Assembly: GCA_041649415.1 (NCBI GenBank)
Contig: JBAZND010000002.1
Coordinates: 62,001 to 126,000 of the forward strand
Length of the DNA stretch: 64,000 bases
Direction: 5' to 3'
Source: JALOAR01 sp041649415
GTDB taxonomy: Bacteria; Patescibacteriota; Minisyncoccia; UBA6257; Colwellbacteraceae
Shown: positions 21,591 through 30,800 of the stretch, piece after piece
How positions within the stretch are numbered: the first letter of the stretch is position 1
Layout of the letters: every line of letters begins with the position of its first letter
Notes under the pieces: model-generated
Seen by the model: only the letters and a program-made list of their open reading frames with translations
Databases searched by the model: none
What the model was told of the DNA's origin: nothing
Position numbers and translations under genes: made by a program

Positions 21591-21634
21591 TGCGCATAAA
21601 ATTTTGATGACAAAAAGGGGGAGGCAGGTGTAAA

Positions 21635-22846
21635 ATGCCATTAATGGTGGATAAGAAAAAAATTATTCGTGTTGGTTCGTTCGCGTTAATCGGGGTTTTT
21701 GCTGCGGGAGCAATTTTTTACGGGGGATACCAGGCCGGTTACAGCCAAACCAAAAACATAAAGATTGAAGGAGTCGCCGACATTAATCCTGGGAGCGACG
21801 TTAAAGCCGACTTTGGCGTGTTCTGGCAGGCATGGGCGAAGATAAAGGAAAGTTATCTGCGCGCGGGTGATCTTTCAGAACAGCAGATGCTTTACGGAGC
21901 GATAAAAGGACTTACGGAAAATATCGGCGACCCATACACGACATTCTTCTCGCCCGACGACGCCAAGAAATTTGAAGAAGATATTAACGGAGAATTTGGC
22001 GGAATTGGCGCTGAACTTGAAGAAAGGGACGGACAAGTAGTTGTGGTCGCGCCTTTAAAAGGCACGCCTGCGGAGAAAGCGGGGTTAAAGCCGCGAGACA
22101 TAATCATTAAGGCGGGGGATACGGATCTCTTCGGTAAGACGGTGCAGGACGCCGTGAAAATCATCCGTGGCGATCCCGGCACTAAAATCAAACTTGTGGT
22201 GTCACGTGAGGGGGTAACGGGAGCAATAGACATTGAGATCACGAGGGAGGTTATCACTTTGCCTGTTGTTGAGTGGGAATGGAAAGATGAGAACGTCGCC
22301 TACGTAAGGGTTGCAAATTTTAGTCAGACCGCCCCGCTCGCTTTTTATAATGCTCTTCGGGAAATAGCGGCGGAAAATCCAAGAGGAATGGTTTTAGATT
22401 TACGCAATAATCCGGGAGGATATCTTGAAGTCGCAGTAAATCTCGCCGGCTGGTTCGTAAATAGGGGAGAAGTGGTAGTTAAAGAAAGATATGCTTCGGG
22501 GGAGGAAACGGTATTCCGTTCCTACGGCAATTCTGCGCTCAAAAATTTACCGACTGTTGTGCTTGTGAATAGCGGAACGGCATCAGCCGCCGAGATTATG
22601 GCCGGCGCAATGAGAGACCTCAACGGAACGAGACTTGTGGGGGAAAGAACTTTTGGAAAAGGAACGGTGCAGACGCTTGAGGAATTGAAAGACGGATCAA
22701 TGATGAAGATAACCGTGGCGAATTGGGTAACGCCCGGAGGACATATAATAGAGGAGAGCGGGCTTGTGCCTGACGTGAACATAGAACCCGTGGAAGATAC
22801 CGAGATAGACACGCAGCTTAACAAAGCTTTAGAGATGCTTCGTTGA
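21635..22846 (+). CDS. S41-family C-terminal processing protease
   Basis: The 403-residue protein has an N-terminal membrane segment (about residues 12-32), a PDZ domain (about 100-185, GTPAEKAGLKPRDIIIKAGD) and the S41 protease core with the nucleophile Ser in NSGTASAAEIMAGAM and the Lys in GKGTVQTLEEL. CTP/Prc proteases trim or degrade envelope proteins after C-terminal recognition. GGAGGCAGG precedes the ATG. The stop codon overlaps the rplI start by one base. Confidence 0.93.
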   Translation: MPLMVDKKKIIRVGSFALIGVFAAGAIFYGGYQAGYSQTKNIKIEGVADINPGSDVKADFGVFWQAWAKIKESYLRAGDLSEQQMLYGAIKGLTENIGDPYTTFFSPDDAKKFEEDINGEFGGIGAELEERDGQVVVVAPLKGTPAEKAGLKPRDIIIKAGDTDLFGKTVQDAVKIIRGDPGTKIKLVVSREGVTGAIDIEITREVITLPVVEWEWKDENVAYVRVANFSQTAPLAFYNALREIAAENPRGMVLDLRNNPGGYLEVAVNLAGWFVNRGEVVVKERYASGEETVFRSYGNSALKNLPTVVLVNSGTASAAEIMAGAMRDLNGTRLVGERTFGKGTVQTLEELKDGSMMKITVANWVTPGGHIIEESGLVPDVNIEPVEDTEIDTQLNKALEMLR

Positions 22847-23265
22847 TGAAAATTATTTTTCTAAAAGACATTAAAAATGTCGGTAGAACGGGGGATATAA
22901 AAGAAGTGGCAGATGGATATGCCAAGAATTTTCTGTTGCCTCAAAAAATCGCCGAGCTGGCGACAGAAAGAACAGTCAGAGAAAATAACCAAAAAAATAT
23001 TGCGGTTGAAAAGAAAATCGCCGAGCTTAAAGAGAAATTGGAAGCAGTTAGAAATACGCCATTAGCCTTCCACTTGAATACCGGAGAAAAGGGAGAAGTA
23101 TATAGTTCAGTAACAAAAGAAGATATAACCGAAGAATTGAAAAAAAAGGGATTTGGTCAGGTTCTGATACGCTTAGAAAAACCGATAAGAGAAATCGGGG
23201 AACACGAAGTGGAAATAAATATCGGGAAAGGGGTAACAGGGAGGATAAGGATAAACGTCTCTTAG
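22846..23265 (+). CDS. rplI: Ribosomal protein bL9
   Basis: The 139-residue protein shows the typical N-terminal domain (MKIIFLKDIKNVGRTGD, ADGYAKNFLLP), a long charged helix and the C-terminal RNA-binding domain. It binds 23S rRNA at the L1-stalk base. The start is ATG 22846, overlapping the protease stop (TGATG). Many CPR groups lack bL9, so its presence is of taxonomic value. The 3' end overlaps rpmA by 4 nt. Confidence 0.93.
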   Translation: MKIIFLKDIKNVGRTGDIKEVADGYAKNFLLPQKIAELATERTVRENNQKNIAVEKKIAELKEKLEAVRNTPLAFHLNTGEKGEVYSSVTKEDITEELKKKGFGQVLIRLEKPIREIGEHEVEINIGKGVTGRIRINVS

Positions 23266-23546
23266 ACGGCTGCTTGCGCGATACTCACTTTTTTAGCATT
23301 CCTTATCTTAGAGTTGTAGCAAGTTTTTCTAATGCTTTTGAAGTTAACGACACCGGACTTGACGGCAAAGAGGGTGTCGTCTTTTCCTCGTCCGACATTA
23401 TCACCGGGGACATATTTGGTTCCCCGCTGACGTAAAATAATCTCGCCGGCGTTAACGAACTGCCCGTCATTCTTTTTGAGACCGAGTCTTTTAGAGCGAG
23501 AATCGCGTCCGTTTTTTGTAGAGCCTAGGGCCTTTGTATGAGCCAT
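23262..23546 (-). CDS. rpmA: Ribosomal protein bL27
   Basis: The 94-residue protein carries the family start MAHTKALGSTKNGRDSRSKRLG and GEIILRQRGTKYVPGDNVGRGKDDTLF. bL27 contacts the tRNA acceptor ends at the peptidyl transferase centre. The mature start is short, with no cleavable leader of the Firmicutes type. The C-terminal tail has CYNSKIRNAKKVSIAQ. It converges on rplI. Confidence 0.95.
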   Translation of the reverse strand: MAHTKALGSTKNGRDSRSKRLGLKKNDGQFVNAGEIILRQRGTKYVPGDNVGRGKDDTLFAVKSGVVNFKSIRKTCYNSKIRNAKKVSIAQAAV

Positions 23547-23624
23547 AAGTGGTTATTTTTTGTAGGTAATTCTTCGAATTTTACTAGGATTCAGCAAGAG
23601 GAATGCTATTATAAACGGGTAATT

Positions 23625-23810
23625 ATGTCAAATGAAAATCCCGAGTTTTCTCTTGTTTTTTTGTGGCATAATATCCCTATTAAACAAAAAGTAGCCGCCG
23701 TTGTCATATTGATTTTAACCGTGACTCTCGCTTTCGGGTTAGGGGTGGTAACATCCGCAAAAAATGACCGGGCGCCGATAATCATAGAACAGTGTCCCGA
23801 CTCTCTATGA
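23625..23810 (+). CDS. Single-pass membrane protein of 61 residues
   Basis: From the ATG at 23625 the product has 61 residues with one membrane segment (about 24-44) and a short outer tail RAPIIIEQCPDSL. A start further upstream (23538) would cross the rpmA start and is unlikely. The tail resembles the region that in longer CPR proteins links a membrane anchor to an outer domain, so it may be a remnant or an isolated anchor. Function unknown. Confidence 0.45.
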   Translation: MSNENPEFSLVFLWHNIPIKQKVAAVVILILTVTLAFGLGVVTSAKNDRAPIIIEQCPDSL

Positions 23811-23908
23811 ACGCAGAGCGGGTTTAATTGACAAGCCGTTATAAAATTTATAGTTTTCAGGTAGACGCTTAATAACGGGTTAAACCCGAAATAAAGAGGA
23901 GTTGTTGT

Positions 23909-24814
23909 GTGATGGACGGAAAGACTTCCGTGTTTATACCGTCGCCGATAGTTGCGGCAATGAAGAAAATCCTTTACGTGTTAGGTCTGAAAGACGGCCC
24001 GGACTCGTGGGATCAGATAAGAGCGAACGAACTACAGCGCGTGTTCTTTCATGATTATTATGCTCCGAGAGGCAGAAATCCGCTCGCGTGCTTTTCAACC
24101 GACGAGCTTAAGAGCTACGCAGGCGCTTCCGCCGATACCTTAAACAAGACACTCGCGAACAATGGTTTCGGGGACATGCAGCTGGAAAGCTTGGGCGATA
24201 GGGGCTTTGGAGCGGTCGCCATTTTCAATGTGCTGCTTAATTGGCGGAAAGAAGGTTTAAAATCCTATGTGAAATACGGAGGAAAAAAATATTCCGCGGT
24301 AAAAATGACGGGCGGACCGGACAGCGGGTTTGAGATTATAAAATACGGACGAAACGACGTCGCGGCGATGCAGACGAAATGTGGAGATACAGTCTATATG
24401 ACAATCGCCGACAAGGCTTATGAGGGTTTCGCCTTAGCCAACAGGATCGATTCCATTGCGGAAAATATTCTTAAGCGTTCGGAAAAGGGGATTGACAGCC
24501 TTATTTTTCCGATGATTGATGCAAAGATAAATTCAGACATCTCGTGGCTACAAGGTCTGCGGGTGAAGCGGACGGAATTCTATATCGCACAGGCTCTGCA
24601 GCAAACTAGAGTGAAAATGGATGAGACGGGCGTAAGGGTTACAAGCGCCGTCACAATAGGCATGCAAATTACCGCTTATGCGAAAATCGTCCGCATAGAC
24701 AAACCTTTCTTCATGTGGATAGAGAGGACCGACGAAGAGGGAGGAAAACTTCGGTATTTCTACGGATATTTCGGAGAAGACTCGTGGAAAGATCCGGAAG
24801 GACTTAACGAATAA
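23909..24814 (+). CDS. Serpin-like protein
   Basis: The 301-residue protein resembles the second half of a serpin. VAIFNVLLNWRKEGLKSYV with GGKKYSAVKMTGG matches the region around the breach; KMDETGVRVTSAVTIGM looks like the hinge of the reactive-centre loop; and IDKPFFMWIER is like the C-terminal serpin signature. It is about 70-100 residues shorter than a full serpin, mainly at the N terminus, and has no signal peptide. An unusual TTGACA / TATAGT pair (15-nt spacer) lies upstream. Inhibitory activity is uncertain. Confidence 0.6.
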   Translation: MMDGKTSVFIPSPIVAAMKKILYVLGLKDGPDSWDQIRANELQRVFFHDYYAPRGRNPLACFSTDELKSYAGASADTLNKTLANNGFGDMQLESLGDRGFGAVAIFNVLLNWRKEGLKSYVKYGGKKYSAVKMTGGPDSGFEIIKYGRNDVAAMQTKCGDTVYMTIADKAYEGFALANRIDSIAENILKRSEKGIDSLIFPMIDAKINSDISWLQGLRVKRTEFYIAQALQQTRVKMDETGVRVTSAVTIGMQITAYAKIVRIDKPFFMWIERTDEEGGKLRYFYGYFGEDSWKDPEGLNE

Positions 24815-24821
24815 AACAAAG

Positions 24822-24848
24822 GCGGGGTTTAATAACCCCGCTTTATTT
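24822..24848. terminator. Two-way terminator after the serpin-like gene
   Basis: Stem GCGGGGTT (24822-24829) / AACCCCGC (24834-24841) with TTTATTT behind and an A run in front. It also covers the end of the converging nuclease gene (24843). Confidence 0.75.
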
Positions 24849-25625
24849 GTAGCCTATTTGCTTTAACCAACCGAGATGTTCCCATTCCCACAATTTTTTG
24901 GCTCCCAAGAAAGCTTCATAATCTTCGCTAAAATCGGGAAATTCTTGCAGTTCTATTTCTCCCTTGACGGGACCCCATTCGTGCTCGCAGTTTTTAGCAA
25001 ATCCGTTTCGCCAAGGAAGTTTAATTTTTTCGTTCCCGCCCTTTACGCGTTTTGTCGCGCCGCATTTCCGACAGGATTGGTTTTGGTCCACACGGAGAAT
25101 CCATCTAGTCGTGATTTCCGGAATTTCGTATCTAAGGGGTTCCATATATGCCGAGGTCTGCAAACAATAGTCGCGATATATGGCCTGCGATGTTTTGATA
25201 TCCAAGACGCCGACTTTGCCGTCTATCGTAACCACCGCATCGGCCGTGCCGGAATATCTTTCGTCAAAATTAATGATTCTTTTTTCAATATACTCGCGAG
25301 AGGCGGAAATTTTCAATTCATCGTTTAATTTCATGAATGCTTCCGCCGCTGGACGAACTTCGTCCGAAAGAATAGGGGAGCCATCTTTGTCGCGAAGCAT
25401 GTCTCCAGCCATAATCGCCTGAATAATTTCATGGATTGCCGTTCCTTCATCAGCCGATTTTTGCTTTATTGCCTCTCCTGCTTCATAACTTGGTAAGGAA
25501 GCGTAGTAACGATATAGGGCGGGTTTCGCCTTTATGTTTACGATGCTTGTAACACGGGGATACCAAATTTCATTTATCACATAACCGGCCAAAGCTTTAA
25601 AGTTTTCCAAGTTTTTGTACTCCAT
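24843..25625 (-). CDS. PD-(D/E)XK nuclease-superfamily protein with zinc-finger-like insert
   Basis: The 260-residue protein has a RecB/Cas4-like catalytic core: GTAIHEIIQAIM, YSGTADAVVTIDG, GVLDIKTS (D-x-K) and YCLQTSAYM. An insert at about residues 185-215 adds CRKCGATKR and CEHEWG, a possible zinc site not part of the typical four-Cys iron-sulfur cluster. The family includes exonucleases of repair and of mobile elements. It is a single gene between two terminator/promoter regions. Confidence 0.7.
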   Translation of the reverse strand: MEYKNLENFKALAGYVINEIWYPRVTSIVNIKAKPALYRYYASLPSYEAGEAIKQKSADEGTAIHEIIQAIMAGDMLRDKDGSPILSDEVRPAAEAFMKLNDELKISASREYIEKRIINFDERYSGTADAVVTIDGKVGVLDIKTSQAIYRDYCLQTSAYMEPLRYEIPEITTRWILRVDQNQSCRKCGATKRVKGGNEKIKLPWRNGFAKNCEHEWGPVKGEIELQEFPDFSEDYEAFLGAKKLWEWEHLGWLKQIGYK

Positions 25626-25732
25626 ACGGCAGCGATTATTATAAACTAGAAACGAGAATGTGGATAACTCATTTGTTATAGGGTATGTATATATATTATT
25701 TCAGCTATAATTAGGGAAAACAGAAATAAAAA

Positions 25733-26335
25733 ATGTTGCCATTTAGTTATTCTAGAAACGGCAGTTCTCTTAGAGGCTTTACGCTTGTGGAGCTTTTGAT
25801 CGTTATTGCCATTCTCGCGGTTCTTTCAGCGGCGGTAGTGGTTGTTCTAAATCCGGGCGAACTCTTGGCTCAAGCAAGAGATTCGCAAAGACTGAACGAT
25901 TTAGACGCGATCAAGAGCGCGCTTTCTATTTATGTCGCGCAGGTTAATCCGATAGCTCTGGGGTCATGCCCGGGAGGGGGTCGTTGTACTTATGACCCGG
26001 GTGCTGGCAGTGGTCCCTTTTTGACGACCACTTGCACTTTCAATGCATCTACAAATAATGTGACGGGTACAGGTTGGGTAGACGTGGATTTTTCCGATAT
26101 TCCGGGCGGTTCGCCCATTCCATTTCTTCCCAATGATCCAACGGACTCCGCTACCTATTTTTACGGTTATGCCTGCGATACTACGTATAAAACTTTTAAG
26201 CTTGTGGGCCGATTGGAATCCGTGAAGCATAGAGACAAGATGAAAACAGACGGCGGAAGCCGCAGCGCCTGCACCAGTTATACCGGGAATGACTGTTTCT
26301 ACGAAATAGGAACCGACCCCGGGTTAGATTTGTAG
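25733..26335 (+). CDS. Type IV pilin-like protein (prepilin)
   Basis: The 200-residue protein has the class III leader: basic start, cleavage site and GFTLVELLIVIAILAVLSAA with Glu at position 5 of the mature protein. The globular part has Cys pairs (SCPGGGRC, TTTCTF, DCFYE). It would be cut and methylated by a prepilin peptidase and assembled in a type IV pilus or pseudopilus; CPR use such pili for attachment and DNA uptake. No assembly genes are in the window. It overlaps murC by 37 nt. Confidence 0.85.
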   Translation: MLPFSYSRNGSSLRGFTLVELLIVIAILAVLSAAVVVVLNPGELLAQARDSQRLNDLDAIKSALSIYVAQVNPIALGSCPGGGRCTYDPGAGSGPFLTTTCTFNASTNNVTGTGWVDVDFSDIPGGSPIPFLPNDPTDSATYFYGYACDTTYKTFKLVGRLESVKHRDKMKTDGGSRSACTSYTGNDCFYEIGTDPGLDL

Positions 26336-27720
26336 AGGAGGGATAATGTCATATCGGCGATATCACCTGCGCCCATAAGAACGAGAATATCGCTCTTTTT
26401 GAGCGGTAGAGTCTCTACTGCTTTTTTGATGCTTTTCTCGGCGCCGATGTAGAAAGCTTTCTGCTTCGGCGAGCTGTCGGCGAGACGGGTAGCAGGGGAT
26501 AATTTATTTACATCGTTTGTAAGAGTCTTGGAATTTTTTGTTTCGGATGTTTCGTCTCTTCCTTTCGGATTATAAACGTCAAGCAAAAGTAAATAATCGG
26601 CATCGCTCCAAGCGGTAATAAAATCTTCGTATAAAGCCGTAAGTCTTCGTTGCTGATGGGGCTGAAAGCAGACGGCGATTTTCTTGTCCGGAAATTTTTC
26701 CCGCAACGCTTGAAGAGTCGCTTTAATTTCTGTCGGATGATGAGCGTAATCATCAAACACTTTAACGCCTTTAGCTGTAACGCCTTTGTATTCAATGCGG
26801 CGCCAGACACCTTTATATTCCGATATAGCTTTTAAGATTATTTTTTCATTTATGCCGAGCGCCTTTGCTAATTTATAAGAGGCGAGAGCATTCATTACGT
26901 TGTGGTCTCCCGGAACCTTAATAACATGTTTTATTTTTTGAATGACGGCTTTATCTCTTTCGGAAAAGGTAATTACATTCCCCCGTTCTTTTAAGCGGGG
27001 GATTAGAGAGACTGAATTTTCATTATTGCCGTTTAGGATTATACAGCCCTCCTTTGAGACGGATTTTAGAAACTTTAGAAATGAGTCTCTAACGGCTGCT
27101 AAATTTTTATAAAAATCAACATGCTCCAAGTCAACGTTTGTGACGATTGCGGAATATGGTTTGTAATGCCAAAAGGAGCCTTTGTATTCATCGGCTTCAA
27201 TTACGAGCCAGTCACTTTTACCGGCGCGGAAATTCCAACCGTTTAATTTCGTTCCGATTATGACCGTCGGATCCATTCGGGCTTTAATTAGAATCGCGGC
27301 GACCATAGCAGTTGTGGAACTCTTACCGTGGCTGCCGGCTATGGCAATGGTTTTATATTTTTTCGTAAGGTCTCCTAAAGCCTCGGAATACGTCTGTCGT
27401 TTAACGCCTAGTTTCACTGCCGCTTGAAATTCGGAGTTATCCAAAGGTATTGCGGCAGTATAGACCACCAAATCAGCGTTTTGGGGTAAGTTCGTCTTTT
27501 TATGCCCAATTTTAACCTTTATGCCGTCCTTTACCAATTCATCGGTAATCTGGCTCTTTACTGCATCAGAACCCGTTACAAGCCAATTTTGAGCCAAAAA
27601 CCAACGAGCCAAGGAACTCATGCCGATGCCCCCTATGCCGATAAAATGGACTACCTTTTTACTAGTCCGGTAGGGGAGACTTACGGCTGGCCGGGCTTTA
27701 GGTTTTACGGATTTAGACAT
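26299..27720 (-). CDS. murC: UDP-N-acetylmuramate--L-alanine ligase
   Basis: The 473-residue ligase adds the first amino acid of the stem peptide. Domain 1 begins with HFIGIGGIGMSSLARW, the ATP site is AGSHGKSSTTAM, and VTNVDLEHVDFY and DDYAHHPTEIKATLQALRE are Mur-ligase signatures. It closes the minus-strand wall cluster. An extended -10 TGTTATATT (27790-27798) precedes it by about 70 nt. murD, murE and murF are not in the window. Confidence 0.95.
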   Translation of the reverse strand: MSKSVKPKARPAVSLPYRTSKKVVHFIGIGGIGMSSLARWFLAQNWLVTGSDAVKSQITDELVKDGIKVKIGHKKTNLPQNADLVVYTAAIPLDNSEFQAAVKLGVKRQTYSEALGDLTKKYKTIAIAGSHGKSSTTAMVAAILIKARMDPTVIIGTKLNGWNFRAGKSDWLVIEADEYKGSFWHYKPYSAIVTNVDLEHVDFYKNLAAVRDSFLKFLKSVSKEGCIILNGNNENSVSLIPRLKERGNVITFSERDKAVIQKIKHVIKVPGDHNVMNALASYKLAKALGINEKIILKAISEYKGVWRRIEYKGVTAKGVKVFDDYAHHPTEIKATLQALREKFPDKKIAVCFQPHQQRRLTALYEDFITAWSDADYLLLLDVYNPKGRDETSETKNSKTLTNDVNKLSPATRLADSSPKQKAFYIGAEKSIKKAVETLPLKKSDILVLMGAGDIADMTLSLLYKSNPGSVPIS

Positions 27721-27789
27721 ATAAATAGGAGCATATTGATTCCCGCCTTAGCGAGAATGACAGAGAAACGGGAATGGCGAATCCAAACG

Positions 27790-27798
27790 AATATAACA
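27790..27798 (-). promoter_or_regulatory. Extended -10 promoter of murC
   Basis: The minus strand reads TGTTATATT. A TTGAAT further upstream is too distant for a normal -35. The rest of the gap 27721-27917 contains a degenerate CCCGCC...GCGAG-type intergenic palindrome and a hairpin at 27853-27878, with no gene. Confidence 0.4.
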
Positions 27799-27852
27799 AG
27801 CTAGGTTAAAAATTGAAAATTCAAAGAGGGAAGAAGCGCCGAATAATACATG

Positions 27853-27878
27853 TGTCGCAAAAGGTGCATTATGCGACA
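27853..27878. repeat. Hairpin TGTCGCA / TGCGACA
   Basis: Seven-bp perfect stem with a 12-nt loop, downstream of the 50-residue minus-strand gene. There is no T run, so it is not a classical terminator. Confidence 0.4.
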
Positions 27879-27917
27879 TATCATCCGCTGGACGACGGCG
27901 AGCGAAATAGCCATCCC

Positions 27918-28070
27918 CTACATCTTTCCTAGTCCTTGCCTGATAAGATTTGCGAGAGCGTCAAAGAGAAGAACTAAAACATTTAGCAGCGCTTTCACGG
28001 CTGGCATAATGTATTGTCCCGCATCTTTTAAAGCCTCCAGGACTTTTTGAAAACCACCGGCTGAATCCAT
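27918..28070 (-). CDS. Small hydrophobic helical protein, 50 residues
   Basis: ATG 28070 to TAG 27918-27920 encodes a 50-residue peptide starting MDSAGGFQKVLEALKDAGQY and containing a hydrophobic helix (ALLNVLVLLFDALANLI). It looks like a small membrane-associated or amphipathic peptide. A TATTAT box ends about 7 nt upstream, giving a probable leaderless message. It lies between the M23 peptidase gene and murC on the same strand. No family is recognised. Confidence 0.5.
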   Translation of the reverse strand: MDSAGGFQKVLEALKDAGQYIMPAVKALLNVLVLLFDALANLIRQGLGKM

Positions 28071-28128
28071 GCTTTAATAATAGCTCAAATGTAAAAACAG
28101 TGAAAACAGGTGTAAAAACATTTTACTA

Positions 28129-29358
28129 TTAAAAGTAATCACTTGGATTCATTGTAACGCCGACAGGAACATTTCCTGCACCTGCGAAACCTTTAAGCTC
28201 CATCGTCTGATAAACGCCAAAATGAAGATGGGGACCTGTTGCGTAACCGGTATTACCGGAATAGCCGATTATCTCCCCTTGCGTTACTGATTGGCCCACG
28301 GAGACCGCTTGTCGCGAAAGATGAGCGTAGAGAGTAAAGAAATTATTATCATGTTTAATGACGATGAATTTCCCGTATTGATAACGGCCATTGTCTCCAA
28401 TGACAAACACTTTCCCGTCCGCCGCCGCAAGAATGGGGGTGCCGATAGTCATACCGTAATCAATTCCGTTGTGGAAACCCGTTTTATAGGCCGTTCTCGC
28501 AAAATCTGTCGCACCGTATTGCTGGGTTAAAGGATGTGTTCCCCAAAAAGGGATTTTAAGGTATCCCCTGCCCGGTGCGAGGGCGGCGTTAAAGTTTTTT
28601 CTTAAAGCCGCTTCCAACGATTCAATTTCTTCGTTAATGCTTTCCTGTTTTTTCTCTAAATCGGAGAGTTGTTTTTGATAGGCCGATTCCTGGTTCTTGG
28701 TTTCTTTGAGGATAGTTTCTTTATAAGACTTCTGGTCTTCCACTATCGCTTTGCGACTTTTAAGGTTAAGTTGTTCATTTTCCAAGTTATTTTTTTTAGA
28801 ATCGGTTTCTTTGATGTTTTCTCCGAGTAAGGAAGAAAGATTTCTAAGAGAAACAATATCATCGCTTAAAGATGCCTGAAGTTTGTCCAAATCTGACAAC
28901 TCCGTCACGCTATCGGTAAGGCTTTGGCTTGCAAGAAAAGTTTCCAAAATGCCTACCTTTTCTTTTTGATTTATCTCTCTGATGGTTACGGCAATACTTG
29001 ATTTTTTCTCTCCGATCATCTTTTCCGTATCGGATAGCTGAATGCCCAGATTTTGGAGTTCAAGGGAAAGCTTATCAATGTTTACTTCGCTTCCGCGAAT
29101 ATTAAGCTCAAGATTTTTAATGGTGTATTCGGTGCTTTGAATTTCTCGCGAGAGCGATTTACTTTGTGAGCTTATAACGTCCAGTTTGCCTTGCGTTTCG
29201 TTAATCTGACTTTGAAGGGTTTCAAGCTCTTTGCTTTTAGCTTCAATTTTATTCCTTAAGTCTGTTTCATTTTCGGCAAAGACGACTGGAACGGATACAA
29301 AAAAGGACAAGACAATTGCGCAGAATGTTAAGACCAATAATTGATGATTGCGGCTCAT
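28129..29358 (-). CDS. M23-family peptidase with N-terminal coiled coils (EnvC/NlpD type)
   Basis: The 409-residue protein has a signal peptide (about residues 1-28, ending VPVVFAE), long coiled coils (about 30-250) and a C-terminal LytM domain. Zinc ligands are in HNGIDYG and HLHFG; TLYAHLSRQAVSVGQSVTQG is the family middle motif. Such proteins hydrolyse or activate hydrolysis of peptidoglycan crosslinks during cell separation. It lies 54 nt after gltX in the wall cluster. Confidence 0.92.
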   Translation of the reverse strand: MSRNHQLLVLTFCAIVLSFFVSVPVVFAENETDLRNKIEAKSKELETLQSQINETQGKLDVISSQSKSLSREIQSTEYTIKNLELNIRGSEVNIDKLSLELQNLGIQLSDTEKMIGEKKSSIAVTIREINQKEKVGILETFLASQSLTDSVTELSDLDKLQASLSDDIVSLRNLSSLLGENIKETDSKKNNLENEQLNLKSRKAIVEDQKSYKETILKETKNQESAYQKQLSDLEKKQESINEEIESLEAALRKNFNAALAPGRGYLKIPFWGTHPLTQQYGATDFARTAYKTGFHNGIDYGMTIGTPILAAADGKVFVIGDNGRYQYGKFIVIKHDNNFFTLYAHLSRQAVSVGQSVTQGEIIGYSGNTGYATGPHLHFGVYQTMELKGFAGAGNVPVGVTMNPSDYF

Positions 29359-29411
29359 GACTGGATTTTCCCGCTTGCCAGCAGACAGACCTCTTCGCGG
29401 GGATAATACGA

Positions 29412-30800
29412 TTAAAGTTTTCCTATTGCGTTTTTGATGCGCTTCATGCTTTCTTCTTTTCCCAAACCTTCCATTATCTCAAATGGCCCCGGAGATTCTT
29501 TTTGACCCGATAAAGCCACTCTTAAAGGCCATAGGTACTCTCCTTTTCCATTACTCGGAATAATAACAAAAATAGCCGCTTCCAAATTCTCCTTATTAAA
29601 TTCACCAACGCTTGTTGAAATAACCGTTAAGATATTTTCCAAATTTTCCCTGATGCCTCTCCTCTCCCCTTTCCAGTAGAGCATGTCAGCAGGATATTCC
29701 GGCGTGATGAAAAATAGACGGGCGGCATTTTCCAAATCTGATAATTTTTCCAATCGGGTTTTGACCGCATTCATAATGCCTGCGGTAAGACGCCAGTTTC
29801 CGGGCATAAATTTCTGTCCCCTGTTCATAATTTCTTCGGTTGGTAAAATTTCTGAAATATATTTTTTGTTTAACCAATTCAATTTATTGGAATCAAAAAC
29901 GGCGCCACTTTTTTGAACGCGGAAAAGATCAAATTCTTTAATTAAATCATCTTTTGAAAATATTTCTCGGTCGTCCTTCGGATGCCAACCGAGCAAGACG
30001 AGAAAGTTTAAAACGGCTTCAGGAAGATAGCCTAAATTTTTGTATTCAATAACGCTTGTAGCGCCGTGACGTTTGGAAAGTTTTGTTCGATCGGGGGCTA
30101 AAACTTGCGGTAAGTGGGCAAATTCCGGTTCCTTCCAGCCGAACATTTTAAAGAGCGTCAAATGCTTCGGGGTGGATGGGAGCCATTCTTCGGCTCGTAA
30201 AACGTGCGTAATATCCATTTCGTGGTCGTCAACGACGGTCGCCAGATGATATGTTGGGTAACCGTCGGATTTAATAAGCACTTGGTCGTCCACAAGAGAA
30301 GCGTCAAACTCAATATCTCCTCTTATAAGGTCATGGAATTTAATTATTCCGCTTTTCGGCATTTTCATTCGGATAACATACCTGCTCTCCCCTACATCTT
30401 CTGGTTTGATATTCAAATCGCGGCAATGGCCGCCATACATAGGCGGGAGATGCTTCGCAATCTGCTCTTCTCTTTCGCGTTTGAGTTCTTCTTCACTGCA
30501 GGTGCAAATATAAGCATGACCTTGCTTGACTAACTCAAGAGCGCAACTTTTATAAATTGGGACTCTTTTTGATTGAAAAATAACGTTGTTAATGTTATCC
30601 GGAAGAATATCGAGCCATTTTAGAGATTCAATTATTCTTTCTGGAGAGCCTTCCACGAACCTTTCCATGTCTGTGTCGTCTATGCGGAGCAAAAATTCGC
30701 CTCCTTGACTTTTCGCAAAAAGGTAAACAAAAAGCGCAGACCTTGCGCCGCCAATGTGCAACTCTCCCGTCGGACTAGGAGCAAATCTAGTTCTTATCAC
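29412..30800 (-). CDS. gltX: Glutamyl-tRNA synthetase
   Basis: The 462-residue class I synthetase has the HIGH-type motif RFAPSPTGELHIGG and the KMSKS-type motif KLSKRHG. A CTCSEEELKRER segment and LRAEEWLPSTPKH are typical. It starts with GTG at 30800, overlapping the murG stop by 14 nt. Whether it also charges tRNA-Gln (non-discriminating) cannot be told, but two tRNA-Gln genes exist in this window. A housekeeping gene placed in the wall cluster. Confidence 0.95.
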   Translation of the reverse strand: MIRTRFAPSPTGELHIGGARSALFVYLFAKSQGGEFLLRIDDTDMERFVEGSPERIIESLKWLDILPDNINNVIFQSKRVPIYKSCALELVKQGHAYICTCSEEELKREREEQIAKHLPPMYGGHCRDLNIKPEDVGESRYVIRMKMPKSGIIKFHDLIRGDIEFDASLVDDQVLIKSDGYPTYHLATVVDDHEMDITHVLRAEEWLPSTPKHLTLFKMFGWKEPEFAHLPQVLAPDRTKLSKRHGATSVIEYKNLGYLPEAVLNFLVLLGWHPKDDREIFSKDDLIKEFDLFRVQKSGAVFDSNKLNWLNKKYISEILPTEEIMNRGQKFMPGNWRLTAGIMNAVKTRLEKLSDLENAARLFFITPEYPADMLYWKGERRGIRENLENILTVISTSVGEFNKENLEAAIFVIIPSNGKGEYLWPLRVALSGQKESPGPFEIMEGLGKEESMKRIKNAIGKL

